The position numbers were made by a program, and so were the translations under genes. Of a DNA stretch of 64,000 nt, positions 1 to 8,656 are shown in pieces (the first letter of the stretch is position 1; each line of letters opens with the position of its first letter). Below the pieces are notes generated by a model. It did no database searches, was not told the DNA's origin, and was given only the letters and a program-made list of their open reading frames with translations. This stretch comes from Phycisphaerales bacterium. Lineage in GTDB: Bacteria; Planctomycetota; Phycisphaerae; UBA1845; Fen-1342. The DNA lies in contig JADJWG010000001.1 in the NCBI GenBank assembly GCA_016716475.1, forward strand, positions 248,001 through 312,000, written 5' to 3'.

Positions 1-308
1 TGACGCAGGAGGAGTATGCACAGGCTCTCGCTCTGTCACCATCGCCGCGTAACAAACCTGATGAGCGGCCGACTTCTCCTGCACGGGAAAAAGTTCGAGA
101 AGTCCGGGGTTCATCGGGACGCGGATATCTGATGCTCTATCTCATCAAGGATCCCAACCCAGACAATCCGGTGGAGTTCATTCCCTCGGCGGCCATCAGC
201 TTCCCTGAGTCGGCAACTGCTCAGCCACTGGCTTACACCGTCAATGAAACATGGCGACGGGAGTACGGACTGTTTGATCTGGAGGATGGCGATGCCGACG
301 CTACTTGA
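1..308 (+). CDS. Z1-domain ATPase, C-terminal fragment (5' end outside window)
   Basis: Open from the left edge in the frame beginning at base 3, ending at TGA 306-308; about 101 residues remain. The tail contains GYLMLYLIKDPN, then PAAISFP-like text (here SAAISFP) and a VNETWR stretch. This resembles the end of Z1 proteins (a superfamily II helicase-like ATPase family), where a short strand is followed by a 'P..G.AISFP' segment. The gene overlaps the next start by 17 nt, the expected arrangement for the Z1 / PD-(D/E)XK / AIPR operon known from defence loci. The Walker motifs lie outside the window, so the ATPase call depends on this tail and the neighbours. Confidence 0.6.
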   Translation, partial: TQEEYAQALALSPSPRNKPDERPTSPAREKVREVRGSSGRGYLMLYLIKDPNPDNPVEFIPSAAISFPESATAQPLAYTVNETWRREYGLFDLEDGDADAT

Positions 309-1305
309 TGACTGGCAGCGAATGCGTCTCAGTACAGTTCCTGCGAGCGATCCAGGCTACGCGCTTGAGCTGCGGGTATCCCGACCCGGGATTCGCGTCT
401 TCCTTGCGCTACAGCAGCCGGGCCAGAACCCGGCGCTGGTCGTAGAACTGCCCGCAGCCATCCGGCCTCGGGCTCTTTCCAGCTTTTCGACGAGGGCGTT
501 CGAGGTCGTGCTTGCCGCCTTTCCGGGTCTCCCGGATGGACACATCGGTATTGCGATCAACCTCATGGATACAAGCTTCGATGATCTGTTCGCCATGCTG
601 GCCGATGAGATTCTTGCGGCGGTATCGGATTCATCGAGCCCCGATCAGGCTGTGCAGGCAATCAACCGCTGCATCGCAAGGTGGCGTCGTTTCGTCGATT
701 CGGGTCGCAGATCGCTTACGGACGAAGAAGTGCGCGGTCTGATCGGAGAACTTGCAGTCCTGGGACGCCTTTCGCGAAGAATCGGGTTCCTGAACGCTCT
801 GGCCGCCTGGCGTGCTCCGCTGGACTCGATCCGTGACTTCGAGCTCGACAACAGCTCGTTGGAAGTGAAAACCTATCAGGTACAGGCTGGTCCCTCCCTG
901 CGGATCAATGACCCGGCCCAGCTTGAACCGAGTCCGGAGAGACCGCTTCATCTGTGTGCGGTTCGGCTGGCCCCGACCGATGCCGGGCGGACACTTCCTG
1001 AAGTGATTCGGTTGATCTGCGATACCTATTCATCTCAGCAGAGTGGCATCACCCAACTGGAAGACCTGCTCGCCTCCTACGGCTATCTTGCATCTCAAGC
1101 CCGGACATACACAGACCGCTTCTCGATCGGCCCTGTCCATGTCTTCGCGGTAGATGAGGGCTTTCCACGCATCCGCCCGCTGGCCGTTCCGGCGGGCGTG
1201 GAGGATGTTCGCTTTGCCATTCCGATCGGCGCACTCGCCCGCTACGAGGTTTCCGCAGATGAAGTACTCGGGCCGCCGGCGAGCACACTGGAGGCCGTAA
1301 GCTGA
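292..1305 (+). CDS. PD-(D/E)XK motif nuclease-like protein (DUF4420 type)
   Basis: A 337-residue protein expected to act as the nuclease subunit of a restriction-like defence system. From Met-292 the likely catalytic elements are an E in the helix GLIGELAVL (about residue 153), then DFEL near 182-185 and, six residues later, LEVK with E191 and K193. That matches the E...D-(x)n-EXK core of PD-(D/E)XK nucleases and the layout of the DUF4420 family. Start 292 is chosen because GGAGG at 281-285 sits 6 nt upstream; ATG 286 and an earlier in-frame ATG at 244 are alternatives, but 244 would run deep into the Z1 gene. The stop overlaps the AIPR start by one base (TGATG), so translation is probably coupled. 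Confidence 0.8.
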   Translation: MPTLLDDWQRMRLSTVPASDPGYALELRVSRPGIRVFLALQQPGQNPALVVELPAAIRPRALSSFSTRAFEVVLAAFPGLPDGHIGIAINLMDTSFDDLFAMLADEILAAVSDSSSPDQAVQAINRCIARWRRFVDSGRRSLTDEEVRGLIGELAVLGRLSRRIGFLNALAAWRAPLDSIRDFELDNSSLEVKTYQVQAGPSLRINDPAQLEPSPERPLHLCAVRLAPTDAGRTLPEVIRLICDTYSSQQSGITQLEDLLASYGYLASQARTYTDRFSIGPVHVFAVDEGFPRIRPLAVPAGVEDVRFAIPIGALARYEVSADEVLGPPASTLEAVS

Positions 1306-3410
1306 TGTCCACTCCCGAGCGGTTCCTGAACACACTGCTGTCTGATGCCTTCGATCACGCGCACGATCCGGAGCATGGCGGGCTGCGACTCTCCGCATTG
1401 CTTGCCACCATTCTGAATTACTTGGAGGATGCGGGCGTGGTCAGCGATCCGAGATCATCCTACCTGTTCCAGGAAGGATCGAATTTTGCAGCTGAATGCC
1501 ACGCTTACGCCTGCGATACCGAAGATGATATTCTCTCGCTGTTCTACTGCGTTGACGCCACTGAATCCATTCCGCTCGGCGACGATGCCGAGGTCACATC
1601 GGTCGGCAAGGAGGCGTTGGACAGGGGTTTCCGCCGCCTCGAATCAGTTGTGAAGCGCGCAAGAGAGGGTAAGCTCGACACCCTCGAGCCATCTCAGGCC
1701 GCCAGTGAGCTGGTTGAGCTTATCAAGGAATGCGAAGCCGCCGGGCGTCAGATCGAACTGCATGTGATTGCAACGGGGACAGTATCGGATCGTGCCGCAT
1801 TCTCGGAGAGCAAGGACAGCTACCGGCGGGAGGTATGGGATGTGGTGCGCCTCGCTCGAACCTGCGGTGCAGGAAGCGGGGAGACGGTTTCGATCAACTT
1901 CTTGGAGGAGTATGGCCAGTCCCTGCCGTGCCTCCTGACCAAAGAGGGCGCAGACGGGATCCGTGTGCTGCTCACCTGCATACATGCTCCCGTTCTTGCG
2001 GGCATCTACAACACGTATCGTGCGCGACTCCTTGAACGCAATGTCCGCTCGTTCCTGCAGTTCACCGGAAAGGTCAACAAGGGAATACGGACGACGCTGC
2101 TCAATGAGCCACATCGATTTCTTGCCTACAACAACGGCCTGTCTGCTACTGCGGCCCGTGTTGATCTTGATGGCACCAGCAGTGACCTGGCCCGGATTAC
2201 TGCCGTACACGAGTTCCAGATTGTGAACGGCGGACAGACAACGGCCTCCGTCGCCGCTTGTGTGCGCAAGGGAGAGGCCGATCTGTCGGATGTCTTCGTC
2301 CCCATGAAGCTGACCATCGTTCCGTCGGAGCGTGTGGCTGAGCTCGTCCCGCGAATCTCGCAGTACGCGAATACCCAGAACCGCATTCAGGAAGCTGATT
2401 TCCACGCGAATCATCCCTGGCATATAGAACTGCAGAAGCTTTCGCGGACCACCTGGCTCGCACCCACAGCCGAGTCCCCTCGCGGAACCCGCTGGTTCTA
2501 CGAACGCTCCCGAGGCCAGTATGCGGATGAGCTGGCAGCGACAGGTACACCGGCAGGCCGCAGAAAGTTCCGCGTCGAGAACCCGTCAAAGCAGAAGATC
2601 GCCAAGACTGACGTTGCGAAGTTCGTTCTCAGTTGGGATCAGGAACCGGCTCTGGTGAGCCGCGGTGCCCAGAAGTGCTTCGTTGAATTCATGAGCAGGC
2701 TTAGCCGGGAGTCTCGTCCCGTACCGGATCTGACCGAGTTCAAACGGGTTGTGTCGCTTGCAATCCTGTTCCGGACTGCCGAGACGCTGTATGGCGAACT
2801 CGACTACAAGGGGTATCGTGCTCAGGTGGTCACATACGCCGTGGCGCTTCTGTCGCAGCGATCGCAGCGCCGGCTCCCGTGGACCGACATCTGGGAACTC
2901 CAAGGCGTTCCAGACGAGCTGTTGCCAGCCCTTAAGACGCTGCTCGTGGCAGTTCGTGAGGCTGTTACGAACCCGCCTGCTAACCGGAACATCACCGAGT
3001 GGTGCAAGCGGCCCGAGTGCTGGTCACAGCTTCTAAATCTCAATGTGGATCTGACTCTGCCTTCCGGTCTTGAAGCAGCCCCGCAAAGCGGAGCAGTGCC
3101 GACTGATGCACTCTCGCCAGCTGAACGCCTTGTCGTGGGAGTGGTAGCTGAAGTTCCAGCAGATGTCTGGTTTGCAGTGGCGAAGTGGGCCAAGGACACC
3201 GACACATTGCTCGGATGGCAGCGGGGCCTGGCGTATTCTCTAGGTACATTGCCCGGCCGCAACAGAAAGCCGTCGATCAAGCAGGCCACTCAGGGGCGCA
3301 AGGTGCTCATGGAGGCAAGGCGACTGGGATTCGGACATGAGCAATTGACTCCCGCATTGCTTGAACAGCTCGCTCAGCAGAATGGTGAAAATGAGGCACG
3401 AGCGTCATGA
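1305..3410 (+). CDS. AIPR family protein (abortive-infection phage resistance)
   Basis: A 701-residue cytoplasmic protein. The AIPR signature is clear: NVRSFL near 246, KVNKGI near 256, FLAYNNGLS near 272-280, and FQIVNGGQTTAS near 304-315. This family takes its name from phage-resistance abi genes, and its members recur beside Z1 and PD-(D/E)XK proteins. Its biochemical activity is not established to my knowledge. The C-terminal half (roughly 480-700) carries no motif I recognise. It starts by a 1-nt overlap with the nuclease-like gene and ends in a 4-nt ATGA overlap with the HNH gene, so the genes are almost certainly co-transcribed. No methyltransferase is visible in the window; if there is one it must lie to the left. 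Confidence 0.88.
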   Translation: MSTPERFLNTLLSDAFDHAHDPEHGGLRLSALLATILNYLEDAGVVSDPRSSYLFQEGSNFAAECHAYACDTEDDILSLFYCVDATESIPLGDDAEVTSVGKEALDRGFRRLESVVKRAREGKLDTLEPSQAASELVELIKECEAAGRQIELHVIATGTVSDRAAFSESKDSYRREVWDVVRLARTCGAGSGETVSINFLEEYGQSLPCLLTKEGADGIRVLLTCIHAPVLAGIYNTYRARLLERNVRSFLQFTGKVNKGIRTTLLNEPHRFLAYNNGLSATAARVDLDGTSSDLARITAVHEFQIVNGGQTTASVAACVRKGEADLSDVFVPMKLTIVPSERVAELVPRISQYANTQNRIQEADFHANHPWHIELQKLSRTTWLAPTAESPRGTRWFYERSRGQYADELAATGTPAGRRKFRVENPSKQKIAKTDVAKFVLSWDQEPALVSRGAQKCFVEFMSRLSRESRPVPDLTEFKRVVSLAILFRTAETLYGELDYKGYRAQVVTYAVALLSQRSQRRLPWTDIWELQGVPDELLPALKTLLVAVREAVTNPPANRNITEWCKRPECWSQLLNLNVDLTLPSGLEAAPQSGAVPTDALSPAERLVVGVVAEVPADVWFAVAKWAKDTDTLLGWQRGLAYSLGTLPGRNRKPSIKQATQGRKVLMEARRLGFGHEQLTPALLEQLAQQNGENEARAS

Positions 3411-4192
3411 TGCGCAGGTCACCAAAAATGTGGCTCGTGGGCTACTTTCTGTCGAGGTTCGGCGTACAGACAGGTGATGGAACCCCGTCTCCGCCTTCAC
3501 AACTGCAGGTACTGGAGTGGAACCGTGCATATGCGATGTTTTACCGCAAGTTGGGCGAGGGGCGAACACTGTCGAGCTTCGCAAACAGCCTGAAGAATGC
3601 GCGAGACACCTTTGACGGACATGTCCAATCCGGCCGCGTGGGATGGCGTCGCGATGCTGCGGATCGAGAACCGGCCGAGCTTCCGAGTGCTGCAGCACAG
3701 GTGTTGCGGGCATGGGATCGACACACAGAGCAGGAACTGTGGGCAGCGGTAGCGGAGTTCGTGGATGCTGGCGTAGCGTCCGTATCCAACGAAGTACTCT
3801 CTGATCTCTTCGCTGAGACCGATCCGGAGTCCCGTGAGGTCAGTGTGCGTACGGAGGGTGGACGACGGGCCATTGTCACGAACAGAATCGAGCGTGATCC
3901 ATCGCTCCGGCATGCCGCTCTGTGTATCCATGGGTACCGGTGTCAGGTCTGTGATTTCAGTTTTGAGGAGACATATGGCGCTTGGGGGCGAGGATTCGCA
4001 ATCGTCCACCATCTGCGCATGCTGGCAGACGACGCAGGCGAGGAGCGGGAGACTGACCCACGGACCGATCTGGCTGTCCTCTGCGCCAACTGCCACTGCA
4101 TGGTGCATCGACGCCGGAGCGTCGTCCTGACCCTTGACGAAGTCGCAGCCAAACTTGCCAAAGCTCGTCTAGGCAAGAATTCTATCAGTTAA
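3407..4192 (+). CDS. HNH endonuclease (McrA-like fold)
   Basis: A 261-residue protein ending in a typical HNH nuclease module: C179 and C182 (CQVC), the catalytic-type HH pair at 201-202, then LAVLCANCH with C226, C229 and H230, and H234. The four Cys and His residues suit a structural zinc plus a beta-beta-alpha metal active site. The N-terminal 130 residues (YFLSRFG, then SLKNARDTFDGH) form a separate domain that may recognise DNA; I do not know its name. The start overlaps the AIPR stop (ATGA); ATG 3410 directly behind it is an alternative. As the last gene of the operon it probably supplies a second nuclease or a nicking activity next to the PD-(D/E)XK protein. Confidence 0.85.
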   Translation: MMRRSPKMWLVGYFLSRFGVQTGDGTPSPPSQLQVLEWNRAYAMFYRKLGEGRTLSSFANSLKNARDTFDGHVQSGRVGWRRDAADREPAELPSAAAQVLRAWDRHTEQELWAAVAEFVDAGVASVSNEVLSDLFAETDPESREVSVRTEGGRRAIVTNRIERDPSLRHAALCIHGYRCQVCDFSFEETYGAWGRGFAIVHHLRMLADDAGEERETDPRTDLAVLCANCHCMVHRRRSVVLTLDEVAAKLAKARLGKNSIS

Positions 4193-4333
4193 GACCAATC
4201 AGAGCGCAGTGTACAATCCGCTACTCTTGACTGTTCGCAATGTGGTACACGCTGGTGCTAAACTGGGACACAAGATCCGGTAAAAACTGGTAAGCGGCTG
4301 GCAGGGGCCACAAAACTGAAGGAGTAAAAGATA

Positions 4334-4831
4334 GTGGAAGGCAGCATTCCAACGCTAGAAGATGCGATTCGACAGCAGAACGAAGCGCTAGAGAGACTCC
4401 TCCAAGCAGCGACCCCTGCAATCGGCTTGGCGGGACAGCCCATGCCACCAGTCAACGATCGTCAAGTTCGTGTAACACGCGTTCCCCAGATGGACTTCGA
4501 GCGCATAGTTGGAGGGACCGCTGATGGAACGGTTATGCGGGATCAGGACACATATGTGATTTTCCTGAGTAACCCTCCTCGTGCTGCCCCATTCGGCCTC
4601 GACGGGGAAGAGGTCGAACGCTACTACGCATGGCACGAGCATGAGCATATTAGCCGCGGTGATGTCTTTCACGATTATCCTGAAACGGTGTATGACCGCT
4701 TGATTTCGGGCCAGATGCTAGCGGCGGAATCGGAGGTCACACTTGCGGGTGCGCGACGCTACGCAGTGGAAGCTCGTACTCGTGGGGCGGTGGCGGAAGC
4801 GGATGCCATCGTAGACTTCTTTCGGCTTTGA
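4334..4831 (+). CDS. Small orphan protein with an HExxH-like motif
   Basis: A 165-residue protein starting at GTG, behind AAGGAGT at 4318-4324 with about 9 nt spacing. I do not recognise the family. Residues 5-30 look helical and charged, 40-50 are Pro-rich and polar, and the core has HEHEH at 101-105, which formally fits the zinc-protease string HExxH. It is followed 27 residues later by E132 in an A-E-S-E-V-T-L-A-G-A helix, a spacing seen in gluzincins such as ImmA-like proteins. The charged residues inside the motif argue against a classical protease. There is no signal peptide or TM segment. It lies 141 nt behind the HNH gene on the same strand and could be an accessory or a passenger of the defence island. 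Confidence 0.6.
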   Translation: MEGSIPTLEDAIRQQNEALERLLQAATPAIGLAGQPMPPVNDRQVRVTRVPQMDFERIVGGTADGTVMRDQDTYVIFLSNPPRAAPFGLDGEEVERYYAWHEHEHISRGDVFHDYPETVYDRLISGQMLAAESEVTLAGARRYAVEARTRGAVAEADAIVDFFRL

Positions 4832-5243
4832 CCAAAGGCTGCGGTGCTGATGGGTCACCCCTACGGTAAAGCCGATTCCTCTAACTGCTCCCAGAAATCT
4901 ACACGAATGGACTTTTGGATCAGCCCTCAGTCATCACCAGCCCCATGCGGGCAGAGCATGGCAGCCATCTACTCCGAATCGACGAGGGACTTGCGGGGCT
5001 GCCGACCTTTTCGTGGATGGCTGACTTTTCACGGTTTCACGGCAACCAAATGTCGGATTGCAGGCTCCCAGGCCCGAATTGCCCCTACAAAGAGTTCAAC
5101 TGGCGTTTCGCTGGCTCCAGTTCCCCGACTAGGCCCCGCCGGCCGTCCCCCGGTGGGGCCTTTTCGTGCGCTCCGCGTCTGTGTCCCCGGTCATCTAGTG
5201 GTAGAATGGTGAGCGTTGCAGTCCGTGACGCAGGGGAGCGCCC
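4832..5243 (+). other. Intergenic boundary between the defence island and resident genes
   Basis: I see no convincing gene in this 412-nt stretch. It holds a small stem (AACTGG/CCAGTT, about 5098-5122), the strong terminator at 5132-5164, and at about 5191-5222 a string resembling the acceptor/D-arm of a tRNA (GGTCATCTAGTGGTAGAAT), with no anticodon arm or T-loop after it. GGGGAG at 5232-5237 is the ribosome site of the next gene. The left 5 kb looks visibly less GC-rich than the rest. Confidence 0.5.
5132..5164 (+). terminator. Rho-independent terminator
   Basis: GGCCCCGCCGG (5132-5142) pairs with CCGGTGGGGCC (5150-5160), an 11-bp stem with one G-T pair and a 7-nt loop, followed directly by TTTT. 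It would end transcription coming from the defence island or its small downstream gene. Confidence 0.85.
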
Positions 5244-6665
5244 ATGACCGCTTTGCTCGCCAACGGAATCGGCATCGAATTGGTGCTGCTCTTCGGCGTG
5301 ATTGTCCTCGCGCCCGTCATCCTCCTCATCGCCTTAGCCGAATCGCTCGTGTTCCGTGTCGTTCTCGCTGCCCCCTACCGCCGAGTGTTCGTACCCGTCC
5401 TTGCCGCCAACATGCTCTCGACACTTGCCGGCGTCGTGGTCTTCATCCCGGTCGATGCCACCTTCGGCCACATCGGCAGGACGCACTCGGTACCCGACCT
5501 GGTGCGCGCGTACCCAGCCGCCGCGCTGACTTCCATTGCCGCCTATTTCGCGTTCTCCGTGCTCGCCGAAGCCGCGTGGCTCCGCCGTCGTGTGTTTCGC
5601 ACCCGCGTCCAGCGCAGCACGGGCCGGATTTTGAGCGCCGTGCTGGTGGCCAACCTCTGCACGTATCTCGTCATCGCACCGCTGGTTTATATTTACGGGC
5701 GACCCCTCGACGGCCTCGAAACGACTTACGATGTCCGATGGTCCGCGAACACCGGCGAAGTCCTCTACTACATCGATCGCACGACTGGCTTCGTTATGCG
5801 CAAGCGCATCAGCGTCGCGGACCGCGACGCCCACGTGCTCGTGCCCTTTCCGACCCATTCGTTCCTGATCAGCGCGGATGAATCGCTCGTCGCCTACACC
5901 GCACGCGGAGGCGGGCTCTATCTATACCGCCCCGAACACGACGACGAGCCGCACCACTTGCCCACCACGCTTCGCACTGCCTCGACGGAGAACGTCGCGA
6001 TCTCACCCGATAACCGACGAATCGCGTTTCTCGAGGCCGTGCATGACGAACCGGCTTCTGGGCCGTACCAACACTTATGGCGCATCCGTGCCTTCGACGG
6101 CGAGACCGGGGACGTCGCCACCGTCGGTACTCTACCGGAAGCTCCCGCGCCGGGAGCCATCGCCTGGTCCGCCGACGGGGATGACATCCTCGCGACGTGC
6201 CGGGAGACGCGCGATGTGTTCGTGTTCACAGCGCGGCCCCCGTTCGGACTCCGCCACCGCCGCCAAGAGCCGCCCTCACTGGACGAGTTGGCGGTCGTAT
6301 ACGGCCGGGAAAATCCCGGCGTCCTCGGCGGTGGCCACTATCGTGTCGGCGAGTACAAGGTCTTATGCTCTCCCTGGACCATCGACGGTATTCGCGTCAT
6401 GCGTGACGATGAGCTCGTGTTCGCCATTAGTCACTGGTACAGCCGCCTCTCTCCCCCACACATGTACGCCCCCATTATGGGCGCCATACCGCTGCCGAAC
6501 GGTGATGAAATGCTTGTAGACTGGGGCACCCGCACGTACCTTCTCGACATTTCCGCACGCAAGCTCGGCCTCGCCGCCGACGGGCATGGGGCGGTTCTCC
6601 GTACGTCACATTTTCGCGCCCGCCTCGCAGAACCGCACGACGATGACAGTGCGATCGTTAACTAG
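5244..6665 (+). CDS. Membrane protein with a C-terminal TolB/WD40-like propeller
   Basis: A 473-residue protein of unknown function. The first 155 residues hold four hydrophobic segments (about 12-34, 48-70, 90-112 and 128-151). The remaining 320 residues look like a beta-propeller with repeated 'VAISPDNRRIAFLE' and 'IAWSADGDDILAT' blades, as in TolB/WD40-like repeats. The domain probably sits outside the membrane and binds a partner. GGGGAG at 5232-5237 supports the ATG start. It stands alone between a terminator and a gene on the opposite strand. No catalytic motif is visible, so only the architecture can be named. Confidence 0.75.
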   Translation: MTALLANGIGIELVLLFGVIVLAPVILLIALAESLVFRVVLAAPYRRVFVPVLAANMLSTLAGVVVFIPVDATFGHIGRTHSVPDLVRAYPAAALTSIAAYFAFSVLAEAAWLRRRVFRTRVQRSTGRILSAVLVANLCTYLVIAPLVYIYGRPLDGLETTYDVRWSANTGEVLYYIDRTTGFVMRKRISVADRDAHVLVPFPTHSFLISADESLVAYTARGGGLYLYRPEHDDEPHHLPTTLRTASTENVAISPDNRRIAFLEAVHDEPASGPYQHLWRIRAFDGETGDVATVGTLPEAPAPGAIAWSADGDDILATCRETRDVFVFTARPPFGLRHRRQEPPSLDELAVVYGRENPGVLGGGHYRVGEYKVLCSPWTIDGIRVMRDDELVFAISHWYSRLSPPHMYAPIMGAIPLPNGDEMLVDWGTRTYLLDISARKLGLAADGHGAVLRTSHFRARLAEPHDDDSAIVN

Positions 6666-6864
6666 TAGCCGCCTGCGCCCTACCCTGCGCTTTCCATGCC
6701 GGCATGTTCAGGGCGGGTCTGGTCAGTCATGTTCGCGCAATGCTTCCCGTTCGCAGCGATTGAGTGCCCCATCCATCGGGCATAAGCTGTTCCGGATGCG
6801 CAGCCGCCGCGCTGCCGCACTCCGTCAGCGGCGACCGCATCGGATCACCGGGCCTCCCCCAATC

Positions 6865-8478
6865 CTATTCCATGACCACAGGCACACTCACCTGTCCCGC
6901 ACCATCCACCGCTGCGACGGTCACGATCTCCAGCACTCCCTCCGCCTGCCGCCCTGGGAGCAGCAGCGCTCGCCGCGCCCCAGGGGCCAGTCGCAGATAC
7001 CACGCCCCGCCATACCGCGCCCGCACCAGCCACCAGCGCGGGTCGGTGCCCCCTTCCGCGTTCAGCGTCACCCGCACGTTCTCGCTCTCGGGCACCGCGA
7101 ACAGTGCGGCCGCCGGGGGCGCCGGTGCGCCTGCTGCCAGCCACGGCGACGCCGGCACCAGCGCCGGATCGCGGTAGGGCCCGGTTCGCAGGGCGTCGGC
7201 GATGCCGCCCGCATTCCGCAGCAGCGCCCGTGCGCTGAAATGCACATTGCCGCCTGCGCGCAACTCGGTCCGTGTCAGGGCGATCTGCTGCACGATCTCT
7301 TCCGCCGGCCAGTTCTGCTCTCGGTCGGAAACGCGACTCGTGAAATTCCCCGCCCATAGGTGCCGGCTGCGGGTGTTCTGGTCTGCCCACCAGCTCAGCA
7401 GGACGGGATAGCTCTGGGCCGGCTGCGCTATCCGCCAGTACAACTGCGGCGTGAAGTAGTCGAGCCAGCCCTCCGCCAGCCACCGCCGCGCGTCCGCGTA
7501 GATCTCCGCATAGGCATCCAGCCCGCGAATCTGCGGCGGATGCCCACTTCGCCAGATTCCGAATGGGCTGATGCCCACCTTCACGTGCGGTTTCTCCGTA
7601 CGCACCATCCGGTAGAGATCGGCAACGAATGTATTGATATTCTCGCGCCGCCAGTCGTCGCGCGCCAGGGTACCGCCCCGCGCCCGGTAACGGGTGAAGG
7701 TCTCATCGTCGGGAAAGGCGATCCGCTGGTTGCTCGCATCCCGTTCGGGGTAGGGGTAGAAGTAATCGTCGAGATGCACCCCGTCCAGATCGTACCGCCG
7801 CACGACATCGCGAATCACCTGCAGTACGTACGCGCGCGCTGCCGCCTCTCCGGGATCGAGCCAGAGCTTGTCGCCGTAGCGCCGGACCCATTGTGGCCGC
7901 TGCAGCGTGACGTGGCGCGCTGCGGCCGGCTGGCGGCCGCCGAGGCCCACTCGGAAGGGATTGAACCACGCATGCAGTTCGAGCCCGCGATCATGCGCCT
8001 CGCGAATGGCGAAGGCCAGCGGATCGTAAACCGGGTCCGGTGGACGGCCCATTTCACCAGTCAGATATTGCGACCACGGTTCGGTGCGCGACACGTAGAA
8101 GGCGTCGCCGATCGGGCGGACCTGAAGAATGACGGCGTTCAGTCGCAGCTCGGCTGCGAGATCAAGAAGGCGACGCAATTCACTCTGCTGCTGCTCCGTG
8201 GACAGCCCGGGGCGCGAAGGCCAGTCGATGTTGCCGACCGTGGCGATCCAGACCGCGCGAAACTCACGTGGCGGCATGGGCGCTGCGCGGGTGGACGCAA
8301 GCACACCCGGCCGGCCCTGCAGCTCGGGCTCGGCGTGGCGCTGCGAGCAGCCCGTTTGGAACACGACCGCAAGTCCGACCGCTGCGAACACCGCCAGGAG
8401 GCCGCGTCCACCGCCACGCGCCGCAACCTTGCAGCCCACTGGCCGCACCCGGTGGCCTGTCATCTGCGAAGTGCACAT
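6865..8478 (-). CDS. GHL10-family (DUF187) glycoside-hydrolase-like lipoprotein
   Basis: A 537-residue secreted protein. An Arg-rich N-terminus and a hydrophobic run (27-42) lead to QTGC at 41-44, a loose lipobox, so it may be a lipoprotein. From about residue 71 (REFRAVWIATVGNIDWP) it follows the GHL10 TIM-barrel family: LNAVILQVRPIGDAFY, LHAWFNPFRV, and LDGVHLDDYFYPYP with acidic D237/D238 in the expected active-site strand. Family members are thought to cleave glycans, and related proteins are implicated in peptidoglycan metabolism; the substrate here is unknown. AGGAG lies 9 nt before the ATG. It stands just beyond the rplL terminator, in the place where rpoB is usually found, and is probably transcribed separately. 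Confidence 0.85.
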   Translation of the reverse strand: MCTSQMTGHRVRPVGCKVAARGGGRGLLAVFAAVGLAVVFQTGCSQRHAEPELQGRPGVLASTRAAPMPPREFRAVWIATVGNIDWPSRPGLSTEQQQSELRRLLDLAAELRLNAVILQVRPIGDAFYVSRTEPWSQYLTGEMGRPPDPVYDPLAFAIREAHDRGLELHAWFNPFRVGLGGRQPAAARHVTLQRPQWVRRYGDKLWLDPGEAAARAYVLQVIRDVVRRYDLDGVHLDDYFYPYPERDASNQRIAFPDDETFTRYRARGGTLARDDWRRENINTFVADLYRMVRTEKPHVKVGISPFGIWRSGHPPQIRGLDAYAEIYADARRWLAEGWLDYFTPQLYWRIAQPAQSYPVLLSWWADQNTRSRHLWAGNFTSRVSDREQNWPAEEIVQQIALTRTELRAGGNVHFSARALLRNAGGIADALRTGPYRDPALVPASPWLAAGAPAPPAAALFAVPESENVRVTLNAEGGTDPRWWLVRARYGGAWYLRLAPGARRALLLPGRQAEGVLEIVTVAAVDGAGQVSVPVVME

Positions 8479-8591
8479 GTATACTCGCTCCTGTGCAGCC
8501 GGGCGGCGTCACTGGCGCGCCGCAAGCCAAGCCCTTTTGGCGCGCCAAGCACGCCGTCGGGCCGGCATTCTAGGGCGATTCGGGCGCAACG

Positions 8592-8619
8592 AAAAAGCCC
8601 GACGGCAACGCCGGGCTTT
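8592..8619 (-). terminator. Terminator after rplL
   Basis: On the minus strand AAGCCCG pairs with CGGGCTT around a GC-rich inner loop, followed by TTTTTC. It lies about 40 nt past the rplL stop and closes the ribosomal protein operon before the GHL10 gene. Confidence 0.85.
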
Positions 8620-8656
8620 CTCGAGCGTCCTGTACCGAACTCGGGCAGGCGAAGTG

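Noticed and set aside
5191..5262. A possible tRNA gene starting GGTCATCTAGTGGTAG
   Set aside because: Only the acceptor/D-arm-like part fits. The expected anticodon stem does not pair and there is no T-loop, and the sequence runs into a coding start. It is kept only as a possible relic.
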